Origin: Holophagaceae bacterium
GTDB taxonomy: Bacteria > Acidobacteriota > Holophagae > Holophagales > Holophagaceae
Reading direction: 5' to 3'
NCBI GenBank assembly: GCA_021286765.1
Contig: JAJTBS010000001.1
Span: 682,001 to 746,000 of the forward strand
DNA length: 64,000 bases
Position numbers and translations under genes: made by a program
Notes under the pieces: generated by a model
What the model was told of the DNA's origin: nothing
Database searches by the model: none
The model's input: the letters and a program-made list of their open reading frames with translations, nothing else
In this document: positions 1 to 8,985 of the stretch, piece after piece
How positions within the stretch are numbered: the stretch's first letter is position 1
Layout: each line of letters opens with the position of its first letter

Positions 1-117
1 GATCACGAAGGACATTCCGGCGATTAGGAGGGGAACGCCCCGGCGCACCAGGAGGAACGCCAGGCCCCGCTCATCCGGCAGGGGGCCGGGGAGGGCGGGG
101 GCGCGGGGTTCCTTCAC
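1..117 (-). CDS. 5' end of a membrane protein gene downstream of mlaD (partial)
   Basis: A GTG codon at 117-115 overlaps the TGA stop of mlaD (GTGA arrangement). From it the frame stays open for 39 codons to the window edge, so the gene is cut at its 3' end. The first 17 residues are Pro/Arg-rich. They are followed by a hydrophobic stretch (residues 19-39, with an Arg-Arg pair in the middle) that looks like the start of a membrane segment. Translational coupling to mlaD suggests it belongs to the glmU-mla operon. The family cannot be identified from this fragment. The start is inferred only from the overlap and the open frame. Confidence 0.5.
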   Translation of the reverse strand, partial: MKEPRAPALPGPLPDERGLAFLLVRRGVPLLIAGMSFVI

Positions 118-1580
118 TTGGCGGCTCCGGCGAGGCCGACCATCTTCTTGAGATCATCATCCTTCCAGCGCAGGCCGCCCCCGAAGAAGATCGTGCGCAG
201 GTCCTTGTTCCCGATGTCCTGGACGCCGGCCTGGATGTAGGCGCCCTTCCAGAACTGGTAGCTGCTGGTGAAGCGGTAGCGGGGGTTCGGCTTGTCATCA
301 CGCTTGGTGAAGTCATAGGCCAGGATGCCCAGCCGTAGGCGGTCATCCTCCAGCAAGCGGAACTCCAGCCCCCCGCCGCCCTTGTTCTCGACGATGCCCG
401 CGGAGAAGATCGCAGGTCCCAGCCGCTTGGCGAACTGGGCCGAGGCGGTGAACGTCTGGTCCGTGGTGACGGTCTTGGTACGCTCCAGGACGCTGACCGG
501 CTTGCCCGTGACGGGGTCGATCTGGGTGACCGTCCGCGAGCTTTCGCTGAGCTTGCCATCCGGCGTGGACGCGAAGCCCAGGGAGTACCAGTAGTCGGGC
601 CTGGGGGCGATTTCGAGGCCCAGACCCACGCGGCTGTCCTTGCGCTTTTCCCACTGGGCCGCGTTCATGTCGAGGCGGAAGTCCATCTTGTTGAAGCCGC
701 CCAGCAGGCCGTTCACGTTGTCCACGGCCTCGTTGATCTTCTTGATGGTGGTCTCGTCATTCAGCAGCTTGCCGATGGTGCCCTCGCCCTTGTTGACCCG
801 ATCGGTGAGGACCTTCAGGTTCTCGGCGGTGCCCTGGAAGCTCTGGGCCAGCTTGCGCACGTCGCCCACGACGCCCTTCAGCTCGGGCCGGTTCTCCTCG
901 AGGATGGCGTTGAGGTTCTTGCCCACGGCCTCGAACTGCTGGGCCAGTTTGGGCAGCTTGTCCCGAAGGTCGGAGGAGAGGGCCTCCACGTTGGCCATGG
1001 TGTGGTTGATGGCGCCGTGGTTCTCCTGGGCCATGGAGCGGAACTCAGCGGTCAGCACGCGGATGTTGTCCACGATCTCGTCGAGTTTCTGCCGGCCCTG
1101 CTCGCCGCCGATGGACTGGTTCAGGGCCTGGGTGACGCCCTTCACGTTGGCGCCGATCTCGGAAAGGGTTTCCATGAGGTTGTCGAGGCTGACACCGGCC
1201 TTGCTGGGCAGCGGCTTCCCTTCGGGAAAGGGTCCCTTGGCGCTGTGGCCCGGATCGAGGTCGATGAACTTCTCGCCCAGGATGCCGATGGAACCGAGGG
1301 AGACGACCGCGTCGGCGTAGACCGGCACCTCGTTCGAGAGGCCCAGGACCACCCGGGCCTTGCCATCCTCCAGCGCGATGGTGCGGACGTCGCCCACCTT
1401 GACGCCGGCGATGCGCACCGCGCTCTGCAGGTTGAGTCCCGCCACCTGCTGGAAGTAGGTGTATCGCTCGTTCTGGTTGCGCTTGCCGCCGAATTCCAGC
1501 TTCTCCGTGCGGAAGATCAGCACGGCCGCGAGGACGATGCCACCGGTGAAGAAGAGGCCGACCTTGGTTTCGAGCTTCAT
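114..1580 (-). CDS. mlaD: MlaD-like MCE-domain lipid transport protein
   Basis: This is the substrate-binding MCE component of an Mla-type ABC system that moves phospholipids between inner and outer membrane. The 488-residue protein starts with a short cytoplasmic stretch and one N-terminal membrane anchor (about residues 7-24). An MCE domain follows (about 37-115), with the typical pattern of V-x-G-V-x-V-G-D-V and later G-I-L-G-E-K. The middle (about 125-300) is predicted helical. The C-terminal ~180 residues look like beta-strand repeats ending near GGGLRWKDDD. The length exceeds E. coli MlaD (183 aa), as is usual for MCE proteins outside Proteobacteria. The ATG overlaps the mlaF stop (ATGA). 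Confidence 0.88.
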   Translation of the reverse strand: MKLETKVGLFFTGGIVLAAVLIFRTEKLEFGGKRNQNERYTYFQQVAGLNLQSAVRIAGVKVGDVRTIALEDGKARVVLGLSNEVPVYADAVVSLGSIGILGEKFIDLDPGHSAKGPFPEGKPLPSKAGVSLDNLMETLSEIGANVKGVTQALNQSIGGEQGRQKLDEIVDNIRVLTAEFRSMAQENHGAINHTMANVEALSSDLRDKLPKLAQQFEAVGKNLNAILEENRPELKGVVGDVRKLAQSFQGTAENLKVLTDRVNKGEGTIGKLLNDETTIKKINEAVDNVNGLLGGFNKMDFRLDMNAAQWEKRKDSRVGLGLEIAPRPDYWYSLGFASTPDGKLSESSRTVTQIDPVTGKPVSVLERTKTVTTDQTFTASAQFAKRLGPAIFSAGIVENKGGGGLEFRLLEDDRLRLGILAYDFTKRDDKPNPRYRFTSSYQFWKGAYIQAGVQDIGNKDLRTIFFGGGLRWKDDDLKKMVGLAGAAK

Positions 1581-2368
1581 GATGGGGCCTCCTGAGTCTT
1601 GCGCTTGGGGGGGGGAGGGTCCTGAAGAAAGGGACCATCCGCGTCGCCCCGGAGGAACTGCTGGATGACCGGGTGCGGGTTGACCTTGAAGTCGGCCGGG
1701 GATTCACAGGCGATGCACTCTCCCCGGAAGATCAGAGCGATGCGGTCGGCAATCTCGAAGGCGGACTTGAGGTCGTGGGTGATGGTGATGCTGGTGATGC
1801 CCAGTTCGTGCTTGAGGTCCAGAATGATCCGCCCGATCACATCGGTCATCACGGGGTCGAGGCCCGTTGTGGGCTCGTCGAAGAGGAGGATCTTGGGCTT
1901 GAGGGCGATGGCGCGGGCGAACCCCACCCGCCGCTTCATGCCGCCGGAGAGCTCGGCGGGCTTGAGCTGATCGGTGCCCTTCATGCCGACCATGGCCAGG
2001 CATTCCTCCACCCGGGCGCGGACCTCGGCTTCGGTCATCCGGCGATGCCTCCGGAGGCCGAAGGCCACGTTCTCGAAGACGGTCATGGAATCGAAGAGGG
2101 CCGCCATCTGGAAGCACATGCCGATGCTCTGCCGGACGTCGAAGAGCTCGTCCCGGGAGAGCTGGGCGATGACCTTGCCTTCGACGGCCACGTGGCCGGA
2201 GTCCGGGGTGAGGAGCCCCATGATGTTGCGGAGCAGCACGGTCTTGCCGGTCCCGGAGCCACCCAGCACGACCAGGCTTTCGCCCTCCTGCACCTGGAGG
2301 TTCACGTTGGACAGCACGACCTTGGGGCCGAAAGCCTTGGAGAGGTTGACGACATCGATCACGGCCAT
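1577..2368 (-). CDS. mlaF: MlaF-like ABC transporter ATPase
   Basis: Cytoplasmic ATPase of the Mla lipid transporter. The 263 residues carry a Walker A motif GGSGTGKT (residues 36-43), a Q-loop region near residue 87, the signature LSGGMKRR (140-147), and a Walker B with catalytic Glu, LLFDEPTTGLDP (about 161-172). A switch His lies in TITHDLKS further on. The C-terminus ends in a short Pro/Lys-rich tail. It lies 4 bases after mlaE and overlaps mlaD by 4 bases, giving the order mlaE-mlaF-mlaD. The LSGGM form of the signature is typical of MlaF/Ttg2A proteins. Confidence 0.92.
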   Translation of the reverse strand: MAVIDVVNLSKAFGPKVVLSNVNLQVQEGESLVVLGGSGTGKTVLLRNIMGLLTPDSGHVAVEGKVIAQLSRDELFDVRQSIGMCFQMAALFDSMTVFENVAFGLRRHRRMTEAEVRARVEECLAMVGMKGTDQLKPAELSGGMKRRVGFARAIALKPKILLFDEPTTGLDPVMTDVIGRIILDLKHELGITSITITHDLKSAFEIADRIALIFRGECIACESPADFKVNPHPVIQQFLRGDADGPFLQDPPPPKRKTQEAPS

Positions 2369-2372
2369 GTCG

Positions 2373-3149
2373 TCAGACCAGCAGCAGCTTGGTTAGGAAG
2401 AAGTCTGAGATCAGAATCCACAGCGAGCTGGTCACGACGCTGCTGGTGGGGGCATTGCCCACGCCCTCGGCGCCACCCTTGGTCCGGTAGCCCTTCCAGC
2501 AGCCCACCAGCGCGATGATCATGCCGAAGACGAAGGCCTTGTAGAGGGCGATGCGGAGGTCTCGGAAGGCGAGGAGCTTGTAGAACTCATTGCCGTAGAC
2601 GTAGGCGCTCTGGCCTTCGACGCCCACGAGGATCAGGTAGCCACCCCAGAACCCGACGTAGATCGACACAACCGTGAGGATGGGGACCATCACCATGGAG
2701 GCCAGCAGTCGCGGCACGAACAGGTAGTGGATCGGATCCGTGGCCAGGCACTCGAGGGCGTCGATCTGCTCGGTGACCTGCATGGTGCCCAGCTCCGCGG
2801 CCATGGCGGAGCCGATGCGGCCGGACAGCATCAATCCCGTGATCACCGGCGCGAGCTCGCGCATGATCGCCAACCCCTCCACCTGGGACGCCAGCCCTTC
2901 GGCCTGGAATTGCTTGAAGCCGAAGGCCAACTGCACGGCGAACACCATGCTCACAGCCAGGCTGGTGAGGACCACCACGGGGATCGAATTGACCCCCACG
3001 GACTGGAACTGGAACAGCAGGTTCTTGCCGTCGAAGGGGCGCTTGAAAATGGCGGCGAAGGTCCGGCCCGCCAGGACCGCGAAATCGCCGAACGTATCCG
3101 TGGCCTTGAGCACGCCTGCGCCGGCCTTGTCGAATAAAGTCAGGACCAT
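2373..3149 (-). CDS. mlaE: MlaE-like ABC transporter permease
   Basis: Inner-membrane permease of the Mla phospholipid transport system (258 aa, the usual length for MlaE). It has an amphipathic N-terminus and about five hydrophobic segments. The family motif region, GLMLSGRIGSAMAAELGTM followed by EQIDALE, lies at about residues 105-135. It starts 20 bases after the glmU stop with a GGAG ribosome site 6 bases before the ATG, so it is probably cotranscribed with glmU. Peptidoglycan/LPS precursor synthesis and outer-membrane lipid asymmetry are thus linked in one transcription unit. Confidence 0.92.
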   Translation of the reverse strand: MVLTLFDKAGAGVLKATDTFGDFAVLAGRTFAAIFKRPFDGKNLLFQFQSVGVNSIPVVVLTSLAVSMVFAVQLAFGFKQFQAEGLASQVEGLAIMRELAPVITGLMLSGRIGSAMAAELGTMQVTEQIDALECLATDPIHYLFVPRLLASMVMVPILTVVSIYVGFWGGYLILVGVEGQSAYVYGNEFYKLLAFRDLRIALYKAFVFGMIIALVGCWKGYRTKGGAEGVGNAPTSSVVTSSLWILISDFFLTKLLLV

Positions 3150-3169
3150 GGGACTCCGAACTGAAAGGA

Positions 3170-4567
3170 TTAGCTTACCCCAGTCCCCTTCTTCTGCCGG
3201 ACCCGGAGCTTCGAGGCGCCGCCCTCGCGGGAGACCTGGGGCGTGCGGCTGAGCGCCAAGGCATCCGCGGGAACGTCCTTGGTGATGGTGCTGCCGGCCC
3301 CGATGAGGGCACCATCGCCGATGACCAGAGGGGCCACCAGCTGAGTGTCGGAGCCGACGAAGACGTTCCGGCCGATGACCGTGCGATGCTTGTTGACGCC
3401 GTCGTAGTTGCAGGTGATCACACCGGCGCCGATGTTGGTGCCTTCGCCGACGTCCGCGTCGCCGATGTAGGCCAGGTGGCTCGCCTTGGCCCCTCGATGG
3501 AACCGGGCCTTCTTGGTCTCCACGAAGTTCCCGATGCGCACGTCCTCGCCCAGTGTCGTGCCCTCACGCAGCCGGGCAAAAGGACCGACCTTGCAGCCCT
3601 CGCCCACGAGGGATTTCTCAATGACGCAGTAGGGGCGGACCTCCACGCCGGAGCCCACGGTCGAATCGACCATCACCGTGCCTTGACCGATGAGGGTGCC
3701 TTCGCCCACAGCCACGGCGCCCTCCAGCCGGACGCCAGGTTCGAGCAGAACATCCTGGCTCAGCTGAACCCGGGGGCCCACCAGGGTGCTGCCCGGATGG
3801 AGGAAGGTCACGCCTTCGGCCATCCAGTGCCGCTCGATGCGGAGCTGGGCGGCGGCCTGGAGCGCGGCCTGGTCATGCCGGGAATTCATGCCTGCCAGTT
3901 CCTCGGGATCGCAGACCTCCACCGCCACGGGGATCGCCCGGGCCACCGCCACCACGGCATCCGTGAGGTAGTACTCCCGCTGGGCGTTGTCGTTGGTGAG
4001 CCCCAGGAGCGCTTGGCGAAGGGCCGACCAGGGCAGGGAGTAGGCGCCGCCGTTGACCCGCTGCACCGCCAACTGTTCGGGGGTGGCGTCCTTGGCTTCC
4101 ACCAGGCCGGCAAGCCGCCCGTCCGGATGCTGGAGGACGCGACCGTAGGCACCCGGGGTCGGAAGATCCATGGCCAGCAGCAGGGCCTCCGCGGCGCAGA
4201 GCTGGAGGACGGTGCCGCCAGTCGTCAAGGGGACGTCCCCGCAGAGGATGACCACCTGGGTGGCCCCGAGCCGGTCAAGTTCCGGGATGCAGGCCTGGAG
4301 GGCGTGGCCGGTGCCGAGGGGAACGCCCTGATCCACGGTCGTGATGGGGCAGGGCAGGAGCCCCGCCTTCTGCCAGGTGGCCAGGGCTGCTTCGACCTGC
4401 TCCTTCCCGTGGTGGACCACCACGATGGCACCCTTGAGGTCCCCGGGAAGCGCACGGAGGACCCACAGCAGCGAGGGATCGCCGAGGATGGGGTGGAGGA
4501 CTTTGGGAAGCCGCGATTTCATGCGGGTTCCGAGGCCCGCTGCCAGGATCACCGCCACCGTGGACAT
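3170..4567 (-). CDS. glmU: Bifunctional GlmU: N-acetylglucosamine-1-P uridyltransferase / glucosamine-1-P acetyltransferase
   Basis: Makes UDP-GlcNAc, the precursor of peptidoglycan and LPS, from GlcN-1-P, acetyl-CoA and UTP. The 465-residue protein begins with the nucleotidyltransferase signature LAAGLGTRMKSRLPK. The GDVPL metal-binding stretch lies near residue 105. The C-terminal half is a left-handed beta-helix of hexapeptide repeats containing NFVETKKARF and ITCNYDGVNKH, which hold the acetyltransferase His/Lys residues. The frame extends 15 codons upstream, but the ATG at 4567 is preferred because GGGAGG lies 5 bases before it and the Rossmann strand begins immediately after. Confidence 0.95.
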   Translation of the reverse strand: MSTVAVILAAGLGTRMKSRLPKVLHPILGDPSLLWVLRALPGDLKGAIVVVHHGKEQVEAALATWQKAGLLPCPITTVDQGVPLGTGHALQACIPELDRLGATQVVILCGDVPLTTGGTVLQLCAAEALLLAMDLPTPGAYGRVLQHPDGRLAGLVEAKDATPEQLAVQRVNGGAYSLPWSALRQALLGLTNDNAQREYYLTDAVVAVARAIPVAVEVCDPEELAGMNSRHDQAALQAAAQLRIERHWMAEGVTFLHPGSTLVGPRVQLSQDVLLEPGVRLEGAVAVGEGTLIGQGTVMVDSTVGSGVEVRPYCVIEKSLVGEGCKVGPFARLREGTTLGEDVRIGNFVETKKARFHRGAKASHLAYIGDADVGEGTNIGAGVITCNYDGVNKHRTVIGRNVFVGSDTQLVAPLVIGDGALIGAGSTITKDVPADALALSRTPQVSREGGASKLRVRQKKGTGVS

Positions 4568-4628
4568 GCCACCTCCCGCAACCAGCCTACAACAGCCGGG
4601 TGTCCGGTCCATGGTGACAGGGCGAGGT

Positions 4629-5336
4629 TCAGGTCAGGACGGCCGGCCAGATGCCGCGCAGGGCATTCAAGCACCACAGGCGGCCCTCCTGGACGGCCCC
4701 GAGGGGCAGGTTGTCGACCTCGATGCGGAGGCCCCGCGAGCGGGCCCACTCCGGAAGATCCAGCCGCTCGGTCAAGCTCCCCACCCGGCCCTGGGGCGGC
4801 GGGACAACCAGAAGATGCTCCCGTTCGAGGGCCACGGAGGCGATGGCGGTTTCCGCCAGGGTCCCGTCGTTCCAGAACAAAAGCGCATCCTCGGCGCCAG
4901 CTTCCCGCGCTGCGGACAGCACGGTCTGGCTCCAGGGGCCCGCCAGCCCTTTGTGCACGATGGTGGCGTCCTGGCGCCTAGCCTGCAGGGGATGGGGGAG
5001 GGCCTGTAGCCGATAGGGTTGGGGAATTCCCGGAAGCGGTTCTAGGCGGGCCTGAAGGCAGGCGGCCTCCGGGTGGAGGATCAGGCGCAGGGCCGCATCC
5101 GTCCCAGGTGATTCAGCGCCCAGCCAGGTTTCGATCTCCGGCTGGATTCCAGCCAGCCAGGTGACCTCCACCCCCATGGCTGCCGCCCCATCCTGAAGGC
5201 GCAGCAGGTGGGCCCGGAGGTGGCGCGGCTTGCCACTTTGGATGGCCAGGGCCGTCCTGGGCAGCGCCGTCTGGATGGAGCTGACCGCACCGACAGGGCG
5301 ACCCTGTTCAGGTCCGAACCATCGGTCGGTCTTCAT
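4629..5336 (-). CDS. Class IV aminotransferase, aminodeoxychorismate lyase-like (PabC)
   Basis: PLP enzyme of fold-type IV, 235 aa. The probable Schiff-base lysine is in TIVHKGL (about residue 128). The phosphate-binding stretch WNDGTLAETAIAS matches the family pattern in which a Thr/Asn-Glu motif follows the Asp-Gly turn. The short length and lack of the branched-chain substrate loop favour 4-amino-4-deoxychorismate lyase (folate branch) over branched-chain or D-amino-acid aminotransferase, but this is family-level inference. The start codon overlaps the pdxA stop (ATGA), so it is coupled to the pyridoxal-phosphate gene that supplies its cofactor. Confidence 0.7.
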   Translation of the reverse strand: MKTDRWFGPEQGRPVGAVSSIQTALPRTALAIQSGKPRHLRAHLLRLQDGAAAMGVEVTWLAGIQPEIETWLGAESPGTDAALRLILHPEAACLQARLEPLPGIPQPYRLQALPHPLQARRQDATIVHKGLAGPWSQTVLSAAREAGAEDALLFWNDGTLAETAIASVALEREHLLVVPPPQGRVGSLTERLDLPEWARSRGLRIEVDNLPLGAVQEGRLWCLNALRGIWPAVLT

Positions 5337-6556
5337 GCGCCGGATGAGGGCAGGAGGTCCAGATCCCTGCGACCGGCCAGCCGCACGGCCAGGGCGGCGG
5401 CTTCCAGGAAGTTGCGGGAATCAGCGATCCACCTTCCCGCCTTGTCGAAAGCGGTTCCATGATCAGGGCTGGTGCGGATGAAGGGCAGCCCCAGGGTCAG
5501 GTTCACGGCCCGGGTCGGTTCCAGGAGCTTGACGGGGATCAACCCCTGATCGTGGTAGAGGGCCACCACAAGATCGAATTCACCCTTGGAGGCCCGCTGG
5601 AAGACGCTGTCAGAGGGCAGCGGGCCGAAGAACAGGGGGGCCGAGTGCGTATCTGAGGGGCCACGGGTGGAGAGCACCTCCAATCCGCGCTGCCCCGCCG
5701 GGTTCTGGTGTCGGGACCCGGTTGCCCGGGAGAGGGCGCCCTCCTCTGAACCAGGTGGGGCGGGATCGCTGGTGAAGCTCAGGAAGGCGGCTTCGGCCTG
5801 CCTGAGAGCCTCCTCCAGTAGCGCCTCCTCCCCCCCGAAGGCTCCCTGCTCTCCGGCATGAGGATTCAGCGCACAGAGGGCCACCCTGAGATCGGCTTTC
5901 CCGGTGAGCCGGATGAACTGGTCGGTGGCGAAGATGAGCGTCTCGGCGACGCCGTCCGCCGTGATGGATTCCACGACGGAACGCAGGCTCTGGTGGACCG
6001 TGTGGAGGACCACGTTCAACTGGGGGCTCACGAAGGCCATTCGGGTGTGGACGCTTCCCGAGAGGTCCCGGAGGAACTCGGTGTGCCCGGGGAGGTCATA
6101 CCCGGCCAGGTGGGCGGCGGCTTTGGCCATGGGCAAGGTCACCAGGGCGTCGGCGGTGCCCCCCATGGTCATGAGGGCAGCCACCCGGATGGCTTCCACG
6201 GTGGCCCGGCCAGAAGCCGCGGACCCCTGGCCCAGCTGCAGCTGATCAATTCCGATCTCGGGCGTCGGATCCAGCCAAAGGGCCTCGCCCAAAACCCGTG
6301 GCGCTTCGCCCGGAGCCAGCACTTGCAGTCTGTGCGACTGGCACGGAAGGGCGCCGGATGGGGCTGGATGGGGCTCCAGCCAACGCCAGGCGACCGGGGC
6401 GCCCGGTTGCCCCTCAAGCAGATCCACCCCCGCCTTGCATCCGACCACGGTGACGTCGGTCCAGGGTTGAAGGGCCGGCAGGCTTCCGAGCAGCAGCTCG
6501 GGCCCGATGCCGCAGGGGTCCCCCAAGCTGACGATGATGTGGGGGCGACGGCTCAT
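5333..6556 (-). CDS. pdxA: 4-hydroxythreonine-4-phosphate dehydrogenase PdxA with a ~52-residue insertion
   Basis: NAD-dependent oxidation of 4-phosphohydroxy-L-threonine in DXP-dependent vitamin B6 synthesis. The sequence starts IIVSLGDPCGIGPE. It has the metal-binding histidines in GHTEFL (residue 158) and ALYHDQG (335), plus LNPHAGE (230-236) and FIRTSPDHGTA (360-369). The 407 residues compare with about 330 for typical PdxA. The excess is a Pro/Gly/Ser/Arg-rich block at about residues 257-308 (5633-5788), between NPHAGE and the normally contiguous GPLPSD segment. Start chosen at 6556 because GGGAG precedes it and the upstream frame has no homology. It lies 29 bases after the Hfq-like gene. 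Confidence 0.9.
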   Translation of the reverse strand: MSRRPHIIVSLGDPCGIGPELLLGSLPALQPWTDVTVVGCKAGVDLLEGQPGAPVAWRWLEPHPAPSGALPCQSHRLQVLAPGEAPRVLGEALWLDPTPEIGIDQLQLGQGSAASGRATVEAIRVAALMTMGGTADALVTLPMAKAAAHLAGYDLPGHTEFLRDLSGSVHTRMAFVSPQLNVVLHTVHQSLRSVVESITADGVAETLIFATDQFIRLTGKADLRVALCALNPHAGEQGAFGGEEALLEEALRQAEAAFLSFTSDPAPPGSEEGALSRATGSRHQNPAGQRGLEVLSTRGPSDTHSAPLFFGPLPSDSVFQRASKGEFDLVVALYHDQGLIPVKLLEPTRAVNLTLGLPFIRTSPDHGTAFDKAGRWIADSRNFLEAAALAVRLAGRRDLDLLPSSGA

Positions 6557-6585
6557 GGGGCTCCCTGTGCTGGATGGCCCGGGGC

Positions 6586-7068
6586 TCAATCGTAAACCGG
6601 GATCTCGACTTCGGCCGCCATGGGTTCTTCCTTCTTGGCGGTGCGGCTGCGGCGGATCCTGGGTTCTTCTTCCTGCTTGTAGATGTATTTGATGTTGTGC
6701 TTGGGCACGAGGACGTTGGGTTCCTTCACCCGGTTGATCTTCAGGCAGTGCTTGTCGTACCACTCGATGACACCGCGGACCTTCTCATCGTCCTGGAGCA
6801 CGATCACCATCGGCGTCTTGGACTGCATCTGTTTGAGGTAGTAGAAACTCTCGGCATTCGTCTGCTCGGGCGGCGCGATCTTCCGCCGGGGGCTCCCCAA
6901 TCCCTGCGGTGCCGTGGCCGCCGCCGGATTCACAGCGGGATTGGGCTCGCCGCCGGCAGTCATGGCGGGAGGCACCGGAGTCATGGCTTCCGCCCCGCCG
7001 CCTTTTGCAGGGATGCCAAGCTTGTCCTTGAGTTCACTGAGATTCGGTCGGATGAGCTTCCGGTTCAT
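6586..7068 (-). CDS. hfq: Hfq-like Sm-domain RNA-binding protein with extended N- and C-termini
   Basis: Probable RNA chaperone. Residues 68-130 of the 160-residue protein fit an Hfq/Sm fold. The pattern is an N-terminal helix (SFYYLKQMQ), Sm1 strands with [20 protein letters not shown], and an Sm2-like strand [11 protein letters not shown] whose Lys-His matches the conserved KH of Hfq. Unlike the ~80-100 aa E. coli-type Hfq, it has a ~65-residue Ala/Pro/Gly-rich N-terminal extension and a charged tail. The frame begins at 7137, but ATG 7068 has an AGGA site 6-9 bases upstream. The next gene, 29 bases on, is pdxA. The family call is good; functional equivalence to Hfq is inference. Confidence 0.72.
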   Translation of the reverse strand: MNRKLIRPNLSELKDKLGIPAKGGGAEAMTPVPPAMTAGGEPNPAVNPAAATAPQGLGSPRRKIAPPEQTNAESFYYLKQMQSKTPMVIVLQDDEKVRGVIEWYDKHCLKINRVKEPNVLVPKHNIKYIYKQEEEPRIRRSRTAKKEEPMAAEVEIPVYD

Positions 7069-7263
7069 GGAGAATCCTGGTCCAGCGGGCGGTGCGGGGT
7101 TGTCAAAGGCATCGACCGTGAGTCGAACCCCGCTCAAACCCGCAGAGCCAGACCCACGTGGGGCGGACTGAACGCGTTGAAAGGGGATGAACCACTGTGG
7201 CAGGTGCCAAGTGGACCATGCAAGGGTGTATGCCGAGTTGGATGCTTGAAAGCTGGGAAAAGT

Positions 7264-8958
7264 TTACGCCTGATCCGAGGGGGGCGCCATGGCCTCTTCA
7301 TCGGCATGCACGGGCAGGGAAATCCGGATGTGCGTGCCCTCTCCCGGCGCGCTCTCGACATCGATTCGCCACGCCATCGCCTCGATGAACTTGTAGACGA
7401 GGCTCATGCCGAGCCCCGAGCCCTCCTCGAAGCTTCCCGCGAAGGGAACAAAAAGTCGCTCCAACTGATCGGCGGCCATGCCGCAGCCGTTGTCGGAAAT
7501 CGTCAGGCAGATCGTGGTGCCTGAGACCTGGCAGGACAACCGGACGGAGGGGTCCGGCAGATCCTTCACAGCTTTGCGTGCATTGCTGAGCAGGTTCATC
7601 AGCGCCCGGTGGAGACCCGTGGGATCTGAGCGGAGGTTCACTGCCGGAATGTGATCCGTGGCCAGGGGCAGGCCTGCGGTTCGTGGATCCATCTCCCAGC
7701 TGGAGCGGATCTCCTCGATGACCTTCGGCAGGGACAGCACGAACCCGCTGGGCGTCTCCGGGCGGGCGAAGTCCAGGAAATCGGACACAATGTCCCCCAC
7801 GCGGTGGGTCTCGCGCTCGAGGATGCCCAGCACCCGGGCGCGGACATCCTCAGGAGCCCCCGCCTTCTGGAGCAGCTGCACGCAGCCACTGATGGAGGCC
7901 AGGGGGTTCCGCAGCTCGTGGGCGAGACCGGCGGCGAGCTGGCCGATGGCCGCAAGCCGCTCGCTGATCCGGGTGCGCTCCTCCAACGCCTTCAGGTCCG
8001 TGAGGTCCTGGAAGAGCAGGAGCTGGCCTGACTCCCGGCCGGCGGCGCCGCGCAGCGAAGCCAGGTGCCCGCCAAGGATGCGCCGACCCCGGTCCGGAAC
8101 GGCCAGCACCACCTCGAAGCGGTGTTCCCGGCCTTGCCGCCAGGGCAGGGGATCCCTGAGCTGCAGCAGGTCCTGGATGGCGATCCCGGCATCGACGGGG
8201 CGGCCCAGGATGGCCTGGGCCGCGGGATTGGCGGAAGTGACCCGCCCTTTCAGATCCAGCGTGATCAGTCCCGAGTTCAAGGACTCCACGACCCTCTGGT
8301 GGAGGGCTGATAGCTCATCGACCGCCGCCTCGCTGACGCTCAGGTCGATCCGGAGGCGGTCGAGGTTCCGTCGGATCAGGACCACCAGGAGTGTGGCGGC
8401 GAAGACCTGGAGCGAGGCCGTGCCGAGCAGGAAGGAGAGCCGGCTGGGATCGGGATCGACAAGTTCACCGGACAGACCGAAGGGGGGGAGCACTCCGAAG
8501 GTGAACCCGAGCACCAGGACGACGTGGGTGAGCGAGGAAACGACGCCAACCCAGACGATCTCCACGGTTCCCAGGTAGAAGGCCGAGGCCAGCACCGGGA
8601 AGATGTATAGGGTCGCGAAGCGTTCCTGCACCACACCTTGGAAGGCGATCACCAGGGTCACCAGGGCCAGGTCGAGGGCTAGGTTCCACCGGATCCAGGC
8701 CGCACGGGGGGTTGGGAAGAGCTGCCCCATGGCGATGAGCCCGCGCCCGGATTCCCAGATGGCTTCAAGGAACATCAGGAGGAGGACCGACAGGTAGGCA
8801 TGCTCTCCAGGTCCCGAGGCCCGGCCCTCCGCAGGAAGGGCGGCATGCACCACCAGCAGGCCGAAGCTGGCGAAGAGTCGGAAGGAGAGAGGCAGGAAAG
8901 GGGCGCTGGCATCCGACACGCCCAACCTGCCCCAGGTGCGCTGGAGCATGGCAACCAT
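7264..8958 (-). CDS. Membrane sensor histidine kinase, PilS/NtrB-like
   Basis: The 564-residue kinase has about six membrane segments in residues 20-205. A PAS domain follows (about 225-330, LITLDLKGRVTSANPAA). Next comes a HisKA box with the phospho-acceptor His in LAAGLAHELRNPLASISG (about 370-387) and a HATPase_c domain with N box LMNLLSNARKAV and G box ISDNGCGMAA. Six helices plus PAS plus this H-box resemble PilS. No response regulator is adjacent, so the partner is unknown. Start chosen at 8958 (AGGATGG about 12 bases upstream); ATG 8976 is possible. Only 27 bases separate it from the divergent fur gene. Confidence 0.85.
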   Translation of the reverse strand: MVAMLQRTWGRLGVSDASAPFLPLSFRLFASFGLLVVHAALPAEGRASGPGEHAYLSVLLLMFLEAIWESGRGLIAMGQLFPTPRAAWIRWNLALDLALVTLVIAFQGVVQERFATLYIFPVLASAFYLGTVEIVWVGVVSSLTHVVLVLGFTFGVLPPFGLSGELVDPDPSRLSFLLGTASLQVFAATLLVVLIRRNLDRLRIDLSVSEAAVDELSALHQRVVESLNSGLITLDLKGRVTSANPAAQAILGRPVDAGIAIQDLLQLRDPLPWRQGREHRFEVVLAVPDRGRRILGGHLASLRGAAGRESGQLLLFQDLTDLKALEERTRISERLAAIGQLAAGLAHELRNPLASISGCVQLLQKAGAPEDVRARVLGILERETHRVGDIVSDFLDFARPETPSGFVLSLPKVIEEIRSSWEMDPRTAGLPLATDHIPAVNLRSDPTGLHRALMNLLSNARKAVKDLPDPSVRLSCQVSGTTICLTISDNGCGMAADQLERLFVPFAGSFEEGSGLGMSLVYKFIEAMAWRIDVESAPGEGTHIRISLPVHADEEAMAPPSDQA

Positions 8959-8985
8959 GGTGCCCGAATCTGCCATCCTGGGGCC

